Source of the DNA: Favolaschia claudopus
Taxonomy: Eukaryota; Basidiomycota; Agaricomycetes; Agaricales; Mycenaceae
NCBI GenBank assembly: GCA_037176885.1
Contig: JAWWNJ010000168.1
Coordinates: forward strand, 310,001 to 374,000
Direction: 5' to 3'
Length of the DNA stretch: 64,000 nucleotides
The notes beneath the pieces are model-generated. The model was given only the letters and a program-made list of their open reading frames with translations. It was not told where the DNA came from and made no database searches. The translations under genes and the position numbers were made by a program. Positions 33,074 through 45,723 of this stretch are shown here, one piece after another; the stretch's first letter is position 1, and every line of letters starts with the position of its first letter.

Positions 33074-36000
33074 TTAGAAAGCTGTCGTAAAATCGCGATA
33101 CGCCTCAAGCTCCATAATGCCTTGCTGCGATTCAGACGACTCCGGGGCCGCAGCGGCGGAAGCCTCAATTGTACTGAGGAATCGACGGATGGCCTGCAGA
33201 CGGAAGTGCCAATTGGTGGTGATTTCCCGGCGCTCGGTGTCCCGCTCCGTCTGCGAGAACACCGACGCAAACCAATCAGCCAACAGACTGAGCTGACGCA
33301 CCAACAGCGGAAGGTTTTTGGCCGATATCAGCTTGAAGTGGCCAACAGGGGCAAAATCAGGCATGTCCGGTGCACGTTGCACGGTGAGCTTGAAGTATTC
33401 GTTTTCGTGAAGATTGTTAGAGAACGCCGCGATAGCGCCGAGGGAGTGTGGTTCGATGACAATGTTAACAAACTGGAATTGGGTGTTAAGTGTGTCAAAT
33501 CGGTATGGTTTTCCCGAGTCGTTCCAGACGATGCGGACGAAGTCGTTGCCAATGTGGCGTTTTTTGTTCGTGAATTGTGGGTCGTGAGCGTTGCAGGGCA
33601 TCATTGTCGCAGTGTGATACAGAATCTGACCGATATCGTCCCACCATGCGTATGCATACTCGCCGTCTTCATCAGGATCTAATCCACCAGCATAGACGTC
33701 AACCTGACCGCGCAAATTGATCAATCTCCCTATTCCCTCCAAAAATCGGGTATAGGCAGGCGAGCCGTGGGTGTTGCTCAGAATCTCCTGCTCTGTTGTC
33801 TGCCCTGGAGCGACATACATGATCCCCACTTTGTGCGTATCAATGACTGGTATGCGATCGAGGCTACTGAAGAATTTGGAGAGACCGGGTGAGTTGATTA
33901 GTTTGTGACGTTTCTTGGAGCTATTGTAACGGTGGGACACCTGAAGGGCAATGAAGGACGGGTCGAATTCGACTTGCTTCCGTCTCTGGGATGGAGCCGT
34001 CCCGCTCCAGACATAACCAGTGAGAGGATCAGGCGGAGGGATGTCCGGGTCAGAATCGCTCGGCGCCAACAAAGCGCGGACATTCTCTGACTGCATCAAC
34101 GCGTCAAGCTCATGAGCCTACTCAGATGCTGAGAAACTCACCGAGTCCGAGTCTGCCGCAGCTGGCTCAGGCTGGTCTGGGGAAGGTGTCTAATATGCTG
34201 TCAGTCAAAGCAAAGCGATCGAGAAAGCGAACAACTTACAGGAGGATCACTGGCGGAAACTGGAATCTCATCTTGAACAGCTCGAGGCCGAGAACATTCA
34301 CGGTCCATGATCAAAGCCGCAGGAAGAGATACAACATCAGGATCTACATCTCCCAAACCAACCATCGGAACGTTTTCAAGTCGGCACAGCATCTTGGTAT
34401 AGCCTGACGGTCCTCGAGAAAGAACTTCAAACCACCCCAACCGTTTGAGCGTCCGGATAGTGATAATCGAGTGTCCAACAGCCCAAGTTTTCTCAACAAC
34501 ACCATCTTCCGCCGCCAAACTCGGTCCCGTCGGATTCATCACAATATCCGACACGGGTGAATTCGCTGGTCGCGGGTCGGCACTGGCATATGTATAGCGC
34601 TCCAGCCAGTCAAAGCAAACCTCCGTCGGTCCGTCCACCGATTTCCCTTCCTCGTTGGCGAGAATGAGTTGTCTGATTATGTAAGAAACGTGTTTGTGGC
34701 GGTCCGGAAGCTTGAGAGCGAGGAACCAGACATAGACTGTGGAGTAAGCCAGGATACGAACATGTTCCGAGAGAGCCCAGGATCCTGTCGGCGTGTCCCG
34801 GTTCGCGTTATGGTGCTGGAGGTACTGCAGCGCCACGCCGAAAACCATCTTGAAGTCGGCCTCCGTGAAATTGGCATATAGAGGCCGTAATGAACCAACG
34901 ATAGACAGGAATCCAAGGATATGCACGGCCATGTCCGGGCTGGACATGATCTGGGAGAGCTTCTGGAGTATTCTGGACATGAACTTCGTCACGGACGGCG
35001 TGAGTTCGAATGCGGCAAGAGATAGTGCGTGCAAGCAACATTTAACCGTGGCTGGCTGCGCATCGAGTCCGTTTTCAAAAACCTCCACCAACTTGTGCTG
35101 CTGCCCCAGATCGAAACACCGCTGGTACCCCACTAAAACAGATAGAGTATGATACGCCAGCCCATGAGCGTCCCTCACTTTCAGTCCAGTAGGCCACCTC
35201 TCGACATGGGAACCCAAGCCACCGTTGAGAATCCCGTTGCAAAGTGCCGTGAGAAGCTTCGAACAGGCCAGGCGAGAGTTCGGTCCGCAGAACAAGTGCT
35301 TGTTGGATAGTTGATTCGGCAGATGGCAGAGAAGGTATGAAAGAACCTCCCAGTTGTGTTCCTTCTCGAGGATAGCAAGGATCGCGTTCAGATACAACGA
35401 GATCGGTAGTATCAGTCTATTCTGCGGGTCGACTGGGTCGAAGAGCGCAAGACCTTCACTGGGAGTATCCGCATCGACTACGACGAACGGGAGAGTCTCG
35501 GGGATAGTCCACAGCGGGTCCCTAGGCTTTGGTGTAGGAGCCTGACCGGCATCTACGAGTCGGGATCGGCTTCGACTTGTCCCTGAGCCACCGGTGGCAA
35601 CCGCACCACGCCCTCGTGGACGACGGGCGTCTCGTTCGTGAGGAACCCGAGGTCGTGCAGAGCGCAAATCCGATGCAAGATCAGTGGGATCAGTCTGCGA
35701 AGGCCGTCGCGAATCGGGCGGTGGCGAGGAGACACGGTAGATGAGAGCTCCTAACATCGCGACTAGTCCATGCGGATCGTATTCCGCTTGAACGAAGTAC
35801 AGACGATGGTCGCGATCCGACCTCAGCCGCATCATGAACTGAAGAATGGCGAGTCGGATTCTGGCTGACCTCGACTCGTCTAGAAGTTTTAGGAGTGAAC
35901 AAAAGACGTGAATTGAGACTTCGAGGTTGCTGGACTCCAACGCATAGGGCGTGAACGTGAGCTGGGTGAAAATGAGGACAAGGGCAGACACGGCAGCAAC

Positions 36001-38655
36001 ATCAGCCGTCAAACCACGAGGCTCAGGAGGGGTCGGAGGGCAGATTTCTTCCGGGGGAGTGTCCAGCGTCACAGGTTGGATAGATTGAGAACGAGAGGAT
36101 GCACCAGATGTAAGCGAGGAAATGATTGACGACATGACGAACGGAAGACCGGAGTCTTTGCTGTCCTTCTCCTTCTCCTTGCCTGTTGGGCTGGTATGGC
36201 TGGTATGGAATTCGCTCTGCATCCTCGACAGAATGGGGGTGGCGGTAGTTGAAGGAGTGATAAGGCCAGTATAAGGCGCTGGTGAGTGGGTGCCCGCGGT
36301 CGTGATTGAAGCTGTGTCAAAGTCCTCGTCATCGTAGTCGTCGCTTTGGGAAGCAGCAGTGACCAGCAGATCGAGGTATTCAGTGACCGAGTCGGCGCCT
36401 TTGCTCTCGACCGTTTGTAGCACCGCCTCGTCGCTCAAAATTTTCCACATCACTTCGCACTCGTCGCCCGCCCCATCTGTGTCGATCGAGCGCTGACATG
36501 CCTCCAGCACCAGCCGAGCGAGTGGTTTCCGGTACGACGGCATGTCCCGGATATTATCATGAACGCCTTCGAGCGCAACCATGACAGCCTTGCGAGTGAG
36601 CGGTCTCTGGGGGCTGACGAGTGACGGGTTTTTGAGGATGATATCCCAATTCTCTAACCAATCAGGAGAAATCGGTGTGAGGTCGTTCTGATCAGCCATG
36701 ACCAGAGGAAGCTTTGCGGTGTCTGCGTCGGCTAGATGATGGGCAACCTGGAGCAAAATGCGGGACAGCAGCGGCTTCAACTCTAGACTATGATCGCGAG
36801 AGAGGATGTATGTCAGGGTGCGGAGGAAGCTGGTGGGAGCTTCTGTGGGACGAGATAGAGGCAGTACGAATGGAGATCCGTCTGGATTCCTGAGCAGGAA
36901 CGTCAGATTTATACAGATGGAGAAAGGAAAAAATCCGTACCTCAGAGGCCGGATGTACTCCGCCAGATGGAACAGCGTCTGCCCAACGGCGGCCGCTTCT
37001 TCTCGGGTTAAAGACGCGCTATCTTCATCCCTCGCATCGACTTCTTGCAACACGTCTTTCAAAGTCCCTGAAAGCTCCTCAAGGATGCGTTCCACTCCGT
37101 CTCGTGCTTGAGGGTCCATCTCTTGTCCGTCAGGATAGCAGAAAGTGACCCAACCTTCGGCACTCGCACTCAACGAACGACCTAGCCGCTCAGCCTCCCA
37201 TCCACTCTGCCCAATCCCCGAGTCAGTACTGGGCCAAGCACGCTCCATCAACGCCTGCTCAATTTCCATATGCGCAGGCGCGCCGGAATGCGAGTACCCA
37301 GCCGAAGTCTGACGCAAGATGTACGCGCGCGCCAATTTGGCTGATAATGCTCTGCGGATGTAATTGCGTAGTGTTCGTTGAGCGCCGAACGCTGTGTGGA
37401 TGGCACTGTGGACGACTTTCTCGTTGATGGAGACCACCTCCCCGTTCTCATCCTCAGACGAGCTAGGGAGGTACAATGAGGGATGTAGATTGCGTTTGAG
37501 GATGTTCATACAAGTCGTCGCGTAGGGCCCGGATAATAGTGAAGCAAGGGTTTCGTTGATTTTGATTTCGGAGGTGGATGCGCGGGAGGGTTGAGTGGCG
37601 ACGGTGAGACGGGGCAGAGGCGATGCACAGTGAGCCAACACGCGGAAGAGGAAGGGGAGGATGAGGTCGAGATAAGTGGAAGAGAGGGTCTTGAGTTGGT
37701 TAGTGAGGTGATTGATATACACAGTGACGGCAATGTCAGAGGGTTGTCTCGAGGCAGCTCCAGGCGTTCCGGGCGTTACAGGTGGAGAGGATACAGGCGA
37801 AGTCAATGAGACGGAAGAAGGATGTCTGCGATGACTTTGACTGTACGACCGTACAGGACTCGCATTGGGTGTGAAATCGGAGGGAAGGGAGGACAGAGAG
37901 GGACGCCGTAAGGAGCTGATATCCATTGCTTTCTCCACCATACTAGCATAGAAATGGAGGACACCGACTATTTCTTCCTCTGGTAGCCTGGCCATGAAGT
38001 GCACGTTTCCGACCGTGGCGGTCAGGAATTCCGCAAGCATATTGACACTACGCTCTCGTTCAGCCCGCTCCGGTCGATCTAGAGCCAGATCCATGACAAT
38101 GGAATTGAAGGCAGTTGAAATCCATGTTTTTAGAACCGTTATAACATGGAGCTCGATACCAACAGTGTCCTTGCCCGACCGAGTGAGCGCACGGAGGGCT
38201 TTGAATCGGGGCTCCCAAATTTCTGACCCCCAAGAAGCGGTGGCGGGAACGAGGAAGAGGGAAAAGTATGATATGCGGTCAGACGAAACCAAACCTACGG
38301 CTTCAGGATTCTCAAAGTACGCAGAGAGAATCTCAAAACCAGCGCATTGAAATGCCACAGGAGACTCTGCAGCACACAGGGTCTTTAGAATGGGGTTGAG
38401 AACGGCATGCCGCGGTATCGGGGAATGGGTGGATAGGCCGGTGGCGAGTGAACGAGCATAAGCCAGGCTAGGTACAGCAGGGGGAGTCAGCGCTTGAATC
38501 AACTCCTCCAGCTGCAATGGAGGGGGCGTAGGGACTGCTGGGACGGGTGGGGTGGTTGCCTGGTCTGGTTTCTGCTTGCGCCATGGCCCAAAGGCTGAGA
38601 AGGTGGAAGTGTTCGCCCTTGGACGAGAACGGGGCGAGTCTGGGTCATGGAACAT
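33074..38655 (-). CDS. TSC2: Tuberin (TSC2), Rheb GTPase-activating protein
   Basis: Tuberin turns off Rheb and so limits TORC1 activity. The C-terminal Rap/Ran-GAP domain is unmistakable: HKVGIMYVAPGQTTEQEIL, NTHGSPAYTRFLEGIGRLI and KKRHIGNDFVRIVWNDSG. The catalytic Asn 'thumb' is the Asn of GNDFV at 33546-33548. The N-terminal half is an alpha-solenoid with a disordered start (MFHDPDSPRSRPR) and a low-complexity region with SP-rich segments near 37780-37890. One intron at about 36887-36938 joins IRPLR to NPDGSP. Near the 3' end a small exon (TPSPDQPEPAAADSDS) lies between two short introns. The second must be the 51-nt form ending GATGCAG before SENVRALL, because reading on gives a stop. 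Around 1,800 residues. The TSC1 partner gene is not in the window. Confidence 0.93.
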
Positions 38656-40658
38656 TCACAAGGACTGTGTGGGGATCCGGAGTGGGCTGGCGTCGTGGTG
38701 GAACATGCACTCTTACCTTCGCAGTCAATTCCACTCCGACTCGGGTCAAGCCTAATTTTGTCGTCACGGTCACGCTGCCATTTCACCCACGCGTCTCTTC
38801 AGTGTCTCTTCCTCTTCTTCCATCTCGAAAATATTCCATGGCAAGTCTAATTGCAGCTATCTTCCCCGTTCAGCACTTAACGAAAAACTTAGTCCGCCCT
38901 CTTCAATTTTCAGTCTCTTTTGCTGGTCATCCTTCTTCTCGTTTGCACTTCCACCTATGTTCGTGCACTGTTCCCGAGCTTAATAGACCGAAACAAGACT
39001 GGGTAATTCTCTACCTACTTGGCTCTATTCCGACTAATCTCCACCCAGATTTCTCGGAATATTCTTCATGTCAGCGCGGATCGGTTTGCCATTTACCACG
39101 TTCTTCTGTAGCAACTACTAATTCACAGTCCAGGCGAACGATTATCTCCCTACGTATCTCTTGCGTGTATGGCCATGGCGTGTACAATATTGATGCAATA
39201 AACTACCTCAACCAACAACACAGTGCGACTCAGATTTGTGAGCACGGACTCGCGTCCCAGCTTTCCCTGGCACATCCCTTACAGCCTCCCCACCCTCCAA
39301 GTCTTCTGCTTCCGAGAAACTTACGCGCTGCTCTTCTCTCGTGGCGTAAAACCCGGCACCATTTGCGAGAATTTAGACACGCATCCCTTCCACGCACACG
39401 ACACGTATATTCTCTCGTGGAGCTGGTTATATCCTTACTTCCAACTATTAGCCGTGCAACGCCTCCGAAGATCTAGAACAACTACACTATCAGCTAGGTC
39501 TGCGGCGCTCAACTGAACAACGAGGACACTTTCACCTCGTCGCCTGCGAATGAACTCACCTCTTTGCCTACAAGCCCTGCTCCATTTGGCAACTTCAAAG
39601 CTTAACTATTCTCATGTCGAAGCTCAATCAGAGCTCTATACTAGTAGAGCGAGAATTTCTACTGGCTGAGGCTCGCATCGCGCCTTACGACATGTCTAAA
39701 AGCTTCAATACGGACACCGTCCTCCACCGCCGCCGCCGCCGGGTGTCAGAAACCGCAACGCCCTGCACAAAAGGAATGTCTGCAAGCACAGAACACCCGC
39801 CGACGTCTCTGCATCCTTGAATGATCTGCTTGTATCACTAGATTGCGCCCCTGCGATGCATAAGAAGCTTTACCGATGTACTGCATACTCACGCGCGTCA
39901 ATGAGTCGGCGGTACTCAGATTTGCTGCTGCCTTCGATGATCACCAATCAAGTTGCCCTCTTGATCTCAGTATACTGAGGCGGCTGTCTACATTCGAGTG
40001 CACTCGTCGTCGGATGTCTGTCTGCCTGTGTATGGTCCTAACGGGGTACCGAGGCAATACAAAGGCCAAGTACATTGGATGCAGCCAACGGAAATTTTGC
40101 TCACACTAAGAGGTTCAACTTGAAGGAGCAACGGATTCTCAACGCGACATAGTGTATTCGTCTGTTGGTCAGTTCAGCGAGAGGCTGTTTCCAGCCGTTT
40201 TGAAGCCTTTGGAATGATCGGTTTTCCCAGTCACTGACTTCAAAGCCTTCCTCAGCTCCGCAAACGTCGGGCAGATCCCGCCAATGACATCATCGACATA
40301 CAACCAAAGAGAAGGCCCGGCGTGAATCCAGTGAATATTTCCATACACAAGACACAGACAGACAACACCCAATGGAAGATACGCATGCAAAATACGATGC
40401 TCTAGTAACACTTTGCTTTGCTAGCATGTACACAGTACGTTGAATAGAATACTAATCAAGAATTCCTCAAGAATCCCCAGCCCACGGCCAGGAAATCTGC
40501 ACTGTCGTAACACATTGGCCGTGGGTCGCGTGAAACAAGATAAAGAAGTGAGTAAGTGGGTATTGGTTAAATTCGCAGCGGCAGCTGCGAGGGAATAGGG
40601 AGGGTGCGGAATCCGAGTGGGTCGAAGGCTTGGGCTTCGACTAACCAAGCCCTAGCCC
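38656..40658. other. Intergenic: TSC2 upstream region and 3' flank of the DPBB gene
   Basis: Two kilobases contain C/T-rich promoter-like DNA (38780-38830) and short frames. A 309-codon open stretch on the plus strand (38547-39476) overlaps the TSC2 start antisense but shows no domain. Frames at 39223-39516 (+) and 40169-40411 (-) also lack motifs. I call no gene. Confidence 0.5.
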
Positions 40659-41806
40659 TTAGAGGGCCTGGGCGCCAAGGAGGGCAACAAAGGCAGCGGT
40701 CGCCAACAGCTTGTTGAAGCTGAGGGACATGGCGTCGCTGGAACCACCCTGGCCGATGGCACCGGAAATTTGCTTGGAGTTGTCCGAGTCGTCGGCGGAA
40801 GAGCCAGCAGAGCTGCCGGCGACGTTACCAGCATTGGCAACGGCCTCGGTGGGGACTGGCGGCGGGGCAGCCGAGGACGAGGACTTGGCAGCCGTGGATG
40901 AAGGCTTCGCCGAAGAGGACTTCTTCGTGGACGACGACGGCTTAGCAGACGACGAAGGCTTCGAGGAAGTCTTAGGCTTGGCAGAGCTGGTAGTCTTTTT
41001 CGTCGTCTTGGGGGCGAACTCTTGGACGTGAGTGGTAGAGGTGGTCTTGGGCGGGGGAGGGGGAGTGGTCGTGTGCTTCTTCGTGGTGGTGGTCTTGGGA
41101 GGGGGAGGAGGGTCATCGTGGTCATCACCTCCGTCGTTACCATCGGCGTAAGACCACGAGCCGTGGAGAACACCGACATCCAAGTCGCCGTTGGTGAAGA
41201 ATTTGAAGAGATCCTTGGTGAAGTCGAGCTGACCAACGTCCGGGCAGGTCGCGCACTTGATGAAGCTCAGAAAAAGATTCTGGCCAGAGAATAAGACAAC
41301 TGCATACCTGATCGACGCAAGTCGCAGTGGTGGTCTTTCCATTCACCGTGATCTTAAGCTGACGGCCACAGCATGCAGAACCGTCACCCCATTGCTGTGA
41401 ATAACGTTGAGCTTCGGCACATGATACCAAACAAGGTCAAGATTTACGTTGTAGCCCATCGCGACGTACTAATAGAGTGTGAGCCCCTAAGTCAGCTAGA
41501 AAAGAGAGAAAATACGTACCCAGTCGCTGTCCTTGTGGTTTTTGCCCGTGCAGGCATCACTTGAAGAGGAGAGAAGTTGACGCGTGTACAGAGAAAAAAG
41601 AACAAAGGGACGCACGGGCCAGTGTCGGTGGGATACCAGGTGAACTCTTTGTTCGTGAACTGAGCGCGCTTGTCCAAGGCGTGCTCGGTAGTGTTGTCGG
41701 CGCGCTTTGCAATGGCTGCGTGGTGGGAGCGAGCCTGCTGCTGGTTGTGGGAAGCCATAACCGAGGCGGCGGAGAGGATGAGAGCGAGGGTGGAGGAGGA
41801 GAACAT
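40659..41806 (-). CDS. Secreted double-psi beta-barrel protein with Ser/Thr-rich stalk, probably GPI-anchored
   Basis: The start (41806-41804) gives a signal peptide MFSSSTLALILSAASVMASH. A KR-containing propeptide-like stretch precedes FTWYPTDTGPDACTGKNHKDSDWYVAMGYN, assembled over short introns. WGDGSACCGRQLKITVNGK then leads into TTTATCVDQCATCPDVGQLDFTKDLFKFF and GVLHGSWSY. This is the cysteine-rich barrel seen in RlpA/barwin/expansin-like fungal proteins, with the Asp of QLDFT in the expected place. A long Pro/Thr then Ser/Lys-rich stalk follows, and a C-terminal hydrophobic tail (LLATAAFVALLGAQAL) preceded by small residues fits a GPI signal. Such proteins are wall-associated, and catalytic activity is not established. 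About 310 residues, four or five introns. Confidence 0.8.
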
Positions 41807-42714
41807 TGTGGTTAGAGAGAGAGATGTGTGAATGAACGTGGATATACGCTGGGGAGCGTTTAAGGGCTTGAAGCCAACGTGGAGGAGGGGAGGAGGAGGA
41901 GGGAGAGACGGTGAATGTCGACTGGAGTCTTTAGGTTGTCAGGGTTTCGATGCGAACAATTGTCACATCAATCTGCGGTGACATCACGCCGCGATTTTGT
42001 ACCTCGCTTTGATCTCTCTCCTCATTGTCCATGTCACCCATTATTTGCTTTTTTCACCCCTAGTGTCCTGCCAACCATACACAGAGGGTGAAGAACAATA
42101 ACCTGCACCTCACCCTCACCCTTGGATTTTTTTTCAGCCCAAAAACACGCCAACGTCGCGTGTTGGCGCTTGACGATGACAGCGGTTAACAACAACCCTC
42201 ATGCCCGAAGAAGAATTTCAAGGTCTTGGCCGAAGCAAGGCGCGCTTGCAAGAGCGAATCGGAAGAGAAATCGTGCGTTGATTTCCACGATCCGAGAACA
42301 TTTCTCTCTCGGAGGACTCCGACTCCGACCTGGGTATTCGGGCTTGCATTGCAGCGGCCAAGTCCAGATTATTATAAATATGTCACTTTTCTCAGTCATT
42401 GTCAGCGCTGACGGACGGCAGTTGAGACGTCTCAGACCACCGATGGTTATTATTCTTGACTCAGGTTCGAAGGGCCAAGAGGTTGGCTAGAACGTCCATC
42501 CGATCGGCGTTCGCCGTCAAGTGCAACTCGCTCGATAAGGGAATTGTTCTTGGACGTTTTGATGGTTTTGATGGGGAATCTCGCGACGCGTATCACCGAA
42601 ATTTTCTCTAACTTGGCAAAGTGGGGCGTTGCACAAAAATTTGGTTTCTAGTAAGTAGTAGATGGCCATCCTATATCCGAAATTTCCAGTTAAGAGATCC
42701 TCAGTTGAGTACCT
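41807..42714. other. Intergenic: DPBB gene promoter and ABC transporter 3' flank
   Basis: About 900 bp. A GA/CT-rich stretch (41810-41910) precedes the DPBB start codon on the minus strand, with a weak TATATC near 41848. The remainder has no gene, RNA or repeat that I recognise. Confidence 0.5.
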
Positions 42715-45700
42715 TCAGGGAAGAAAGGCCTGTGCCTGCAGTTTCCATATCTGAGCGTAGCCTCCATCCTGCTTGATAAGTTCATCGTGTGTCCCTTCCT
42801 CCAAAATAACCGAATCATTCATGTATCTGCACTCTGGGCGTTAGCCAGCAAGAAAAAAACACTTGGTGGAAGAACTAACAAAATCAAGTCGGCATGACGA
42901 GTAAGATTGCCGAACCGATGCGTCGAGAAGATCATCGTTTTGCTTCCTCGAAGCTTGCGAAGGCGTTCGAATAGATCTACGTCGTTCAGAAAAGTCAGAC
43001 GTATAAAAAAAGCCCCAGAACAGTTCCAACAAACCATGTTCAGCAGTTGGATCGAGGCTCGCAGACGGTTCATCGAAACATAACAATCCAACCCCGTCAT
43101 CGCGCATGAACGTCCGGGATCTACCCAGTCATTTCAACAATTCTTGTCTGAATGTTTGATTCGAGAGAAGACAAAAGAACACATACAAAGCGATGCGCTG
43201 CATCTGACCCCCAGACAACCCCTGCGAATGACTCGACATATTCGCCGCCCCGCGAAGGGAGCCGTACTGCACCGACCTGCCGAAAAGCGTCTTCGTTCCC
43301 TGAGGGAGCGAGGAGTACACATCGTCGACAGGGCGAGTGAGATACGTGTCGAACCCGTCGTCCAGACGCTCGATGAAATCAGTCGCGCCGCCAAGCGTGG
43401 CTGCTTCCCTGATTTTTTCGTCGTCGTGGGCGTTGGATGGGTCCCCTAGTGCGATGTTATCCTTGATCTAGTAATATTTAAGGTCGTTGTGTAAATATGT
43501 GAGTGATGGCAATATCAATGTGATGAAAATATCTCACTCACGGATAGAGGGAAGTAAGTATAATCTTGGAAAAGAACGGACGTGGCGCGTCTCAAATCCG
43601 CGAGTTTCAAGGTTCGGATATCTTGATTGTCGATGAATATTTGCCCTTCTGTTGGATCATATAGTCGCGCAATCAGCTTGAGGATAGTGCTTTTCCCGGA
43701 ACCGTTCGCTCCGACGATGACCTAACACGGTTCGCATTAGATGTGATCGTGTTGACTGTCACTCACACAAAGTTGGCCTTGCAAGATCTTGAACGATATA
43801 TTCCGCAAGACGTCCGTGTTACTTCCCGGATACCGGAAGGACACATTTCTATGAGGGAGTTACACCTTGTTAAAAAGAGGTGAAATGGATCGGCGGACCT
43901 GAATTCAACAGCAACTCCGAGCGCAAGATTTTGCTGATTTTCAGGGAAAGGTGTCGCTCCATCTTCAATGACATTGGGTATTTCGAACGTCTCGTATAGT
44001 TTCCGAATGTTAGCTAGATTTTCTACGACCGAACCGGTTCGTTCGAACAAATCAAACAATGTCCGTGAGAATTTTGAGGTGGTTTGTGTGATTAGGTTCA
44101 ACGAGGCGAGAGAGAGCGGGATATCAGAGGGGTATTGGACAGCTCGGAGGGTGAATACGATCTACATATGTAATGTCAGTGAAATTTTTATGGTCGTCGA
44201 GTAATTGGTGTGACCTGAGGCAACTCGCGCAGTGGATCGGAAAGAAACCCCGTCAAGTTCAGTCGATTTTTCATATTGTGGATGGCAAAGGCCTGCGAAT
44301 TGTCATGAAACAGCAAATGGAGGAAAATGAAAGGCAATCAAATCAACCTCGAAGAAATCCGCGGCTCGGCTTCCCAACCGGTCTGTAGCCTGGCGATAGC
44401 CTATGGATATTTGAGAATCGTATCACGGTTGAACACGAAAAATTACTTGAAACGAAATACTCAAACATCCCTCCCGCTACAAGTTCCTTCCTGTGAAGTT
44501 CTTGATGAACTGCACGAGCAAGTCCGATAGATTTGATATAGTCGGCATCCCTATTATGTATAACGAGGTTAACGATTGAACACGACAGCAATTATGAGAT
44601 ACCTCGTCGTAGCAGCCCATACTCCGGACGGCGAATAGTTCCGCTGTTCAAAATTCCTCCGAAAAAATGTATGTCCAAAACTAATCGTGGCCAGCAATAT
44701 TCCATCGCGTTGATCTTGGAGTAAATTATAGAGCACAGAAAATTGAGAGACCAGTTCCACTCCTGTTGAAAGCAGATGGAGAATTTGTTGTACATTGTTC
44801 CACGCAATACTTGTGCGAGAGCTCGTAGTTATGTTGTCTAGCTGTCTTTGGACAGCGGAGTCTGAAAATGTTGGCACATCGAGTCTAGCTCGTGCTTGGA
44901 AGGTATGGACCGAATAATGTCGCCTACACACGAATGAGTTACATTACAGAGTAGGGCGTGACCGGGTTTACCTTATCCGTTCGTTCAAAGGTCTATAGAT
45001 CAGGGCTTGACCGTGGTTCAGCAGACGAGTAATAGCGTTGCATATCAAGCGACTGGCGGCCACTTGAAAGAGGACGCCTCGGTCCACCGTACGGTGTTCA
45101 ACAGCATTTTGAACCTCGACACCAAAATTTCATGAGTCGAGCTGAGAGCCGCAATCTTACGACTTACGATTTTGAGCAAGAGACCAGCATACCTTATATT
45201 CGATGGATTACTCATGTATTTCTCAGATGACCGAACGAGATCATACCATAATTCAACCGCCGGGATCAGGGCAGCCACAACCGTCAGGATTAGATACCTG
45301 AACTATAAACATACATACAGTCCACAACAGCTATTGAACTTACCCAGCAAGAAGCCACCAACAGGCTCTGATCGAGCCTATTTCTTTCAGCATTTTCACG
45401 ACGAACGGAAAACTCTGTTTCATCTCGTGAAATGTCTCCAATTGCGCTCGCCAATAGCCAGGGACGTGCTTCAACCGCGGCTCCACCTCTTCGTATAAGT
45501 CCCAGATGCCAAAACGAGTGTGTTTGACTTTCTGCTTGTCCTCAGGATCGAAGACGCCTTCATCAGTGTTGACGGCTTTGCGTCGCCGGCCGAATCGTTT
45601 GCTCGGTAGCATTGTGTATAGGTTTGCGTAGAGAGGGATAGGCTTCCAGTCTGAAGGCACCTGAGATACACGTAGAAACGATGGCGGCGCGGGGTACTGC

Positions 45701-45723
45701 GCGTCGGAACCTTGGTGCGTCAC
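42715..45723 (-). CDS. ABC half-transporter (one membrane domain, one ATPase domain)
   Basis: An ATP-driven exporter-type protein with one membrane domain followed by one nucleotide-binding domain. The N-terminal exon (start 45723) is soluble ([16 protein letters not shown]), followed by hydrophobic segments such as [15 protein letters not shown] and [16 protein letters not shown] stretches spread over many small exons. The ATPase domain is complete after splicing: Walker [14 protein letters not shown]-loop VLFQDYTYF, signature [11 protein letters not shown], Walker [15 protein letters not shown] and H-loop IFSTHRF. It ends KLQAQAFLP with the stop at 42715-42717. About ten introns and roughly 800 residues. 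The order matches type-I exporters related to MsbA/HlyB that are common in basidiomycetes. Substrate and membrane are unknown. Confidence 0.85.

Noticed and set aside
34117..34140. A 24-nt intron in TSC2 (GTGAGT...GAGTAG)
   Set aside because: Too short for spliceosomal removal; the same donor with acceptor GATGCAG gives a normal 51-nt intron and keeps the frame into SENVRALL.
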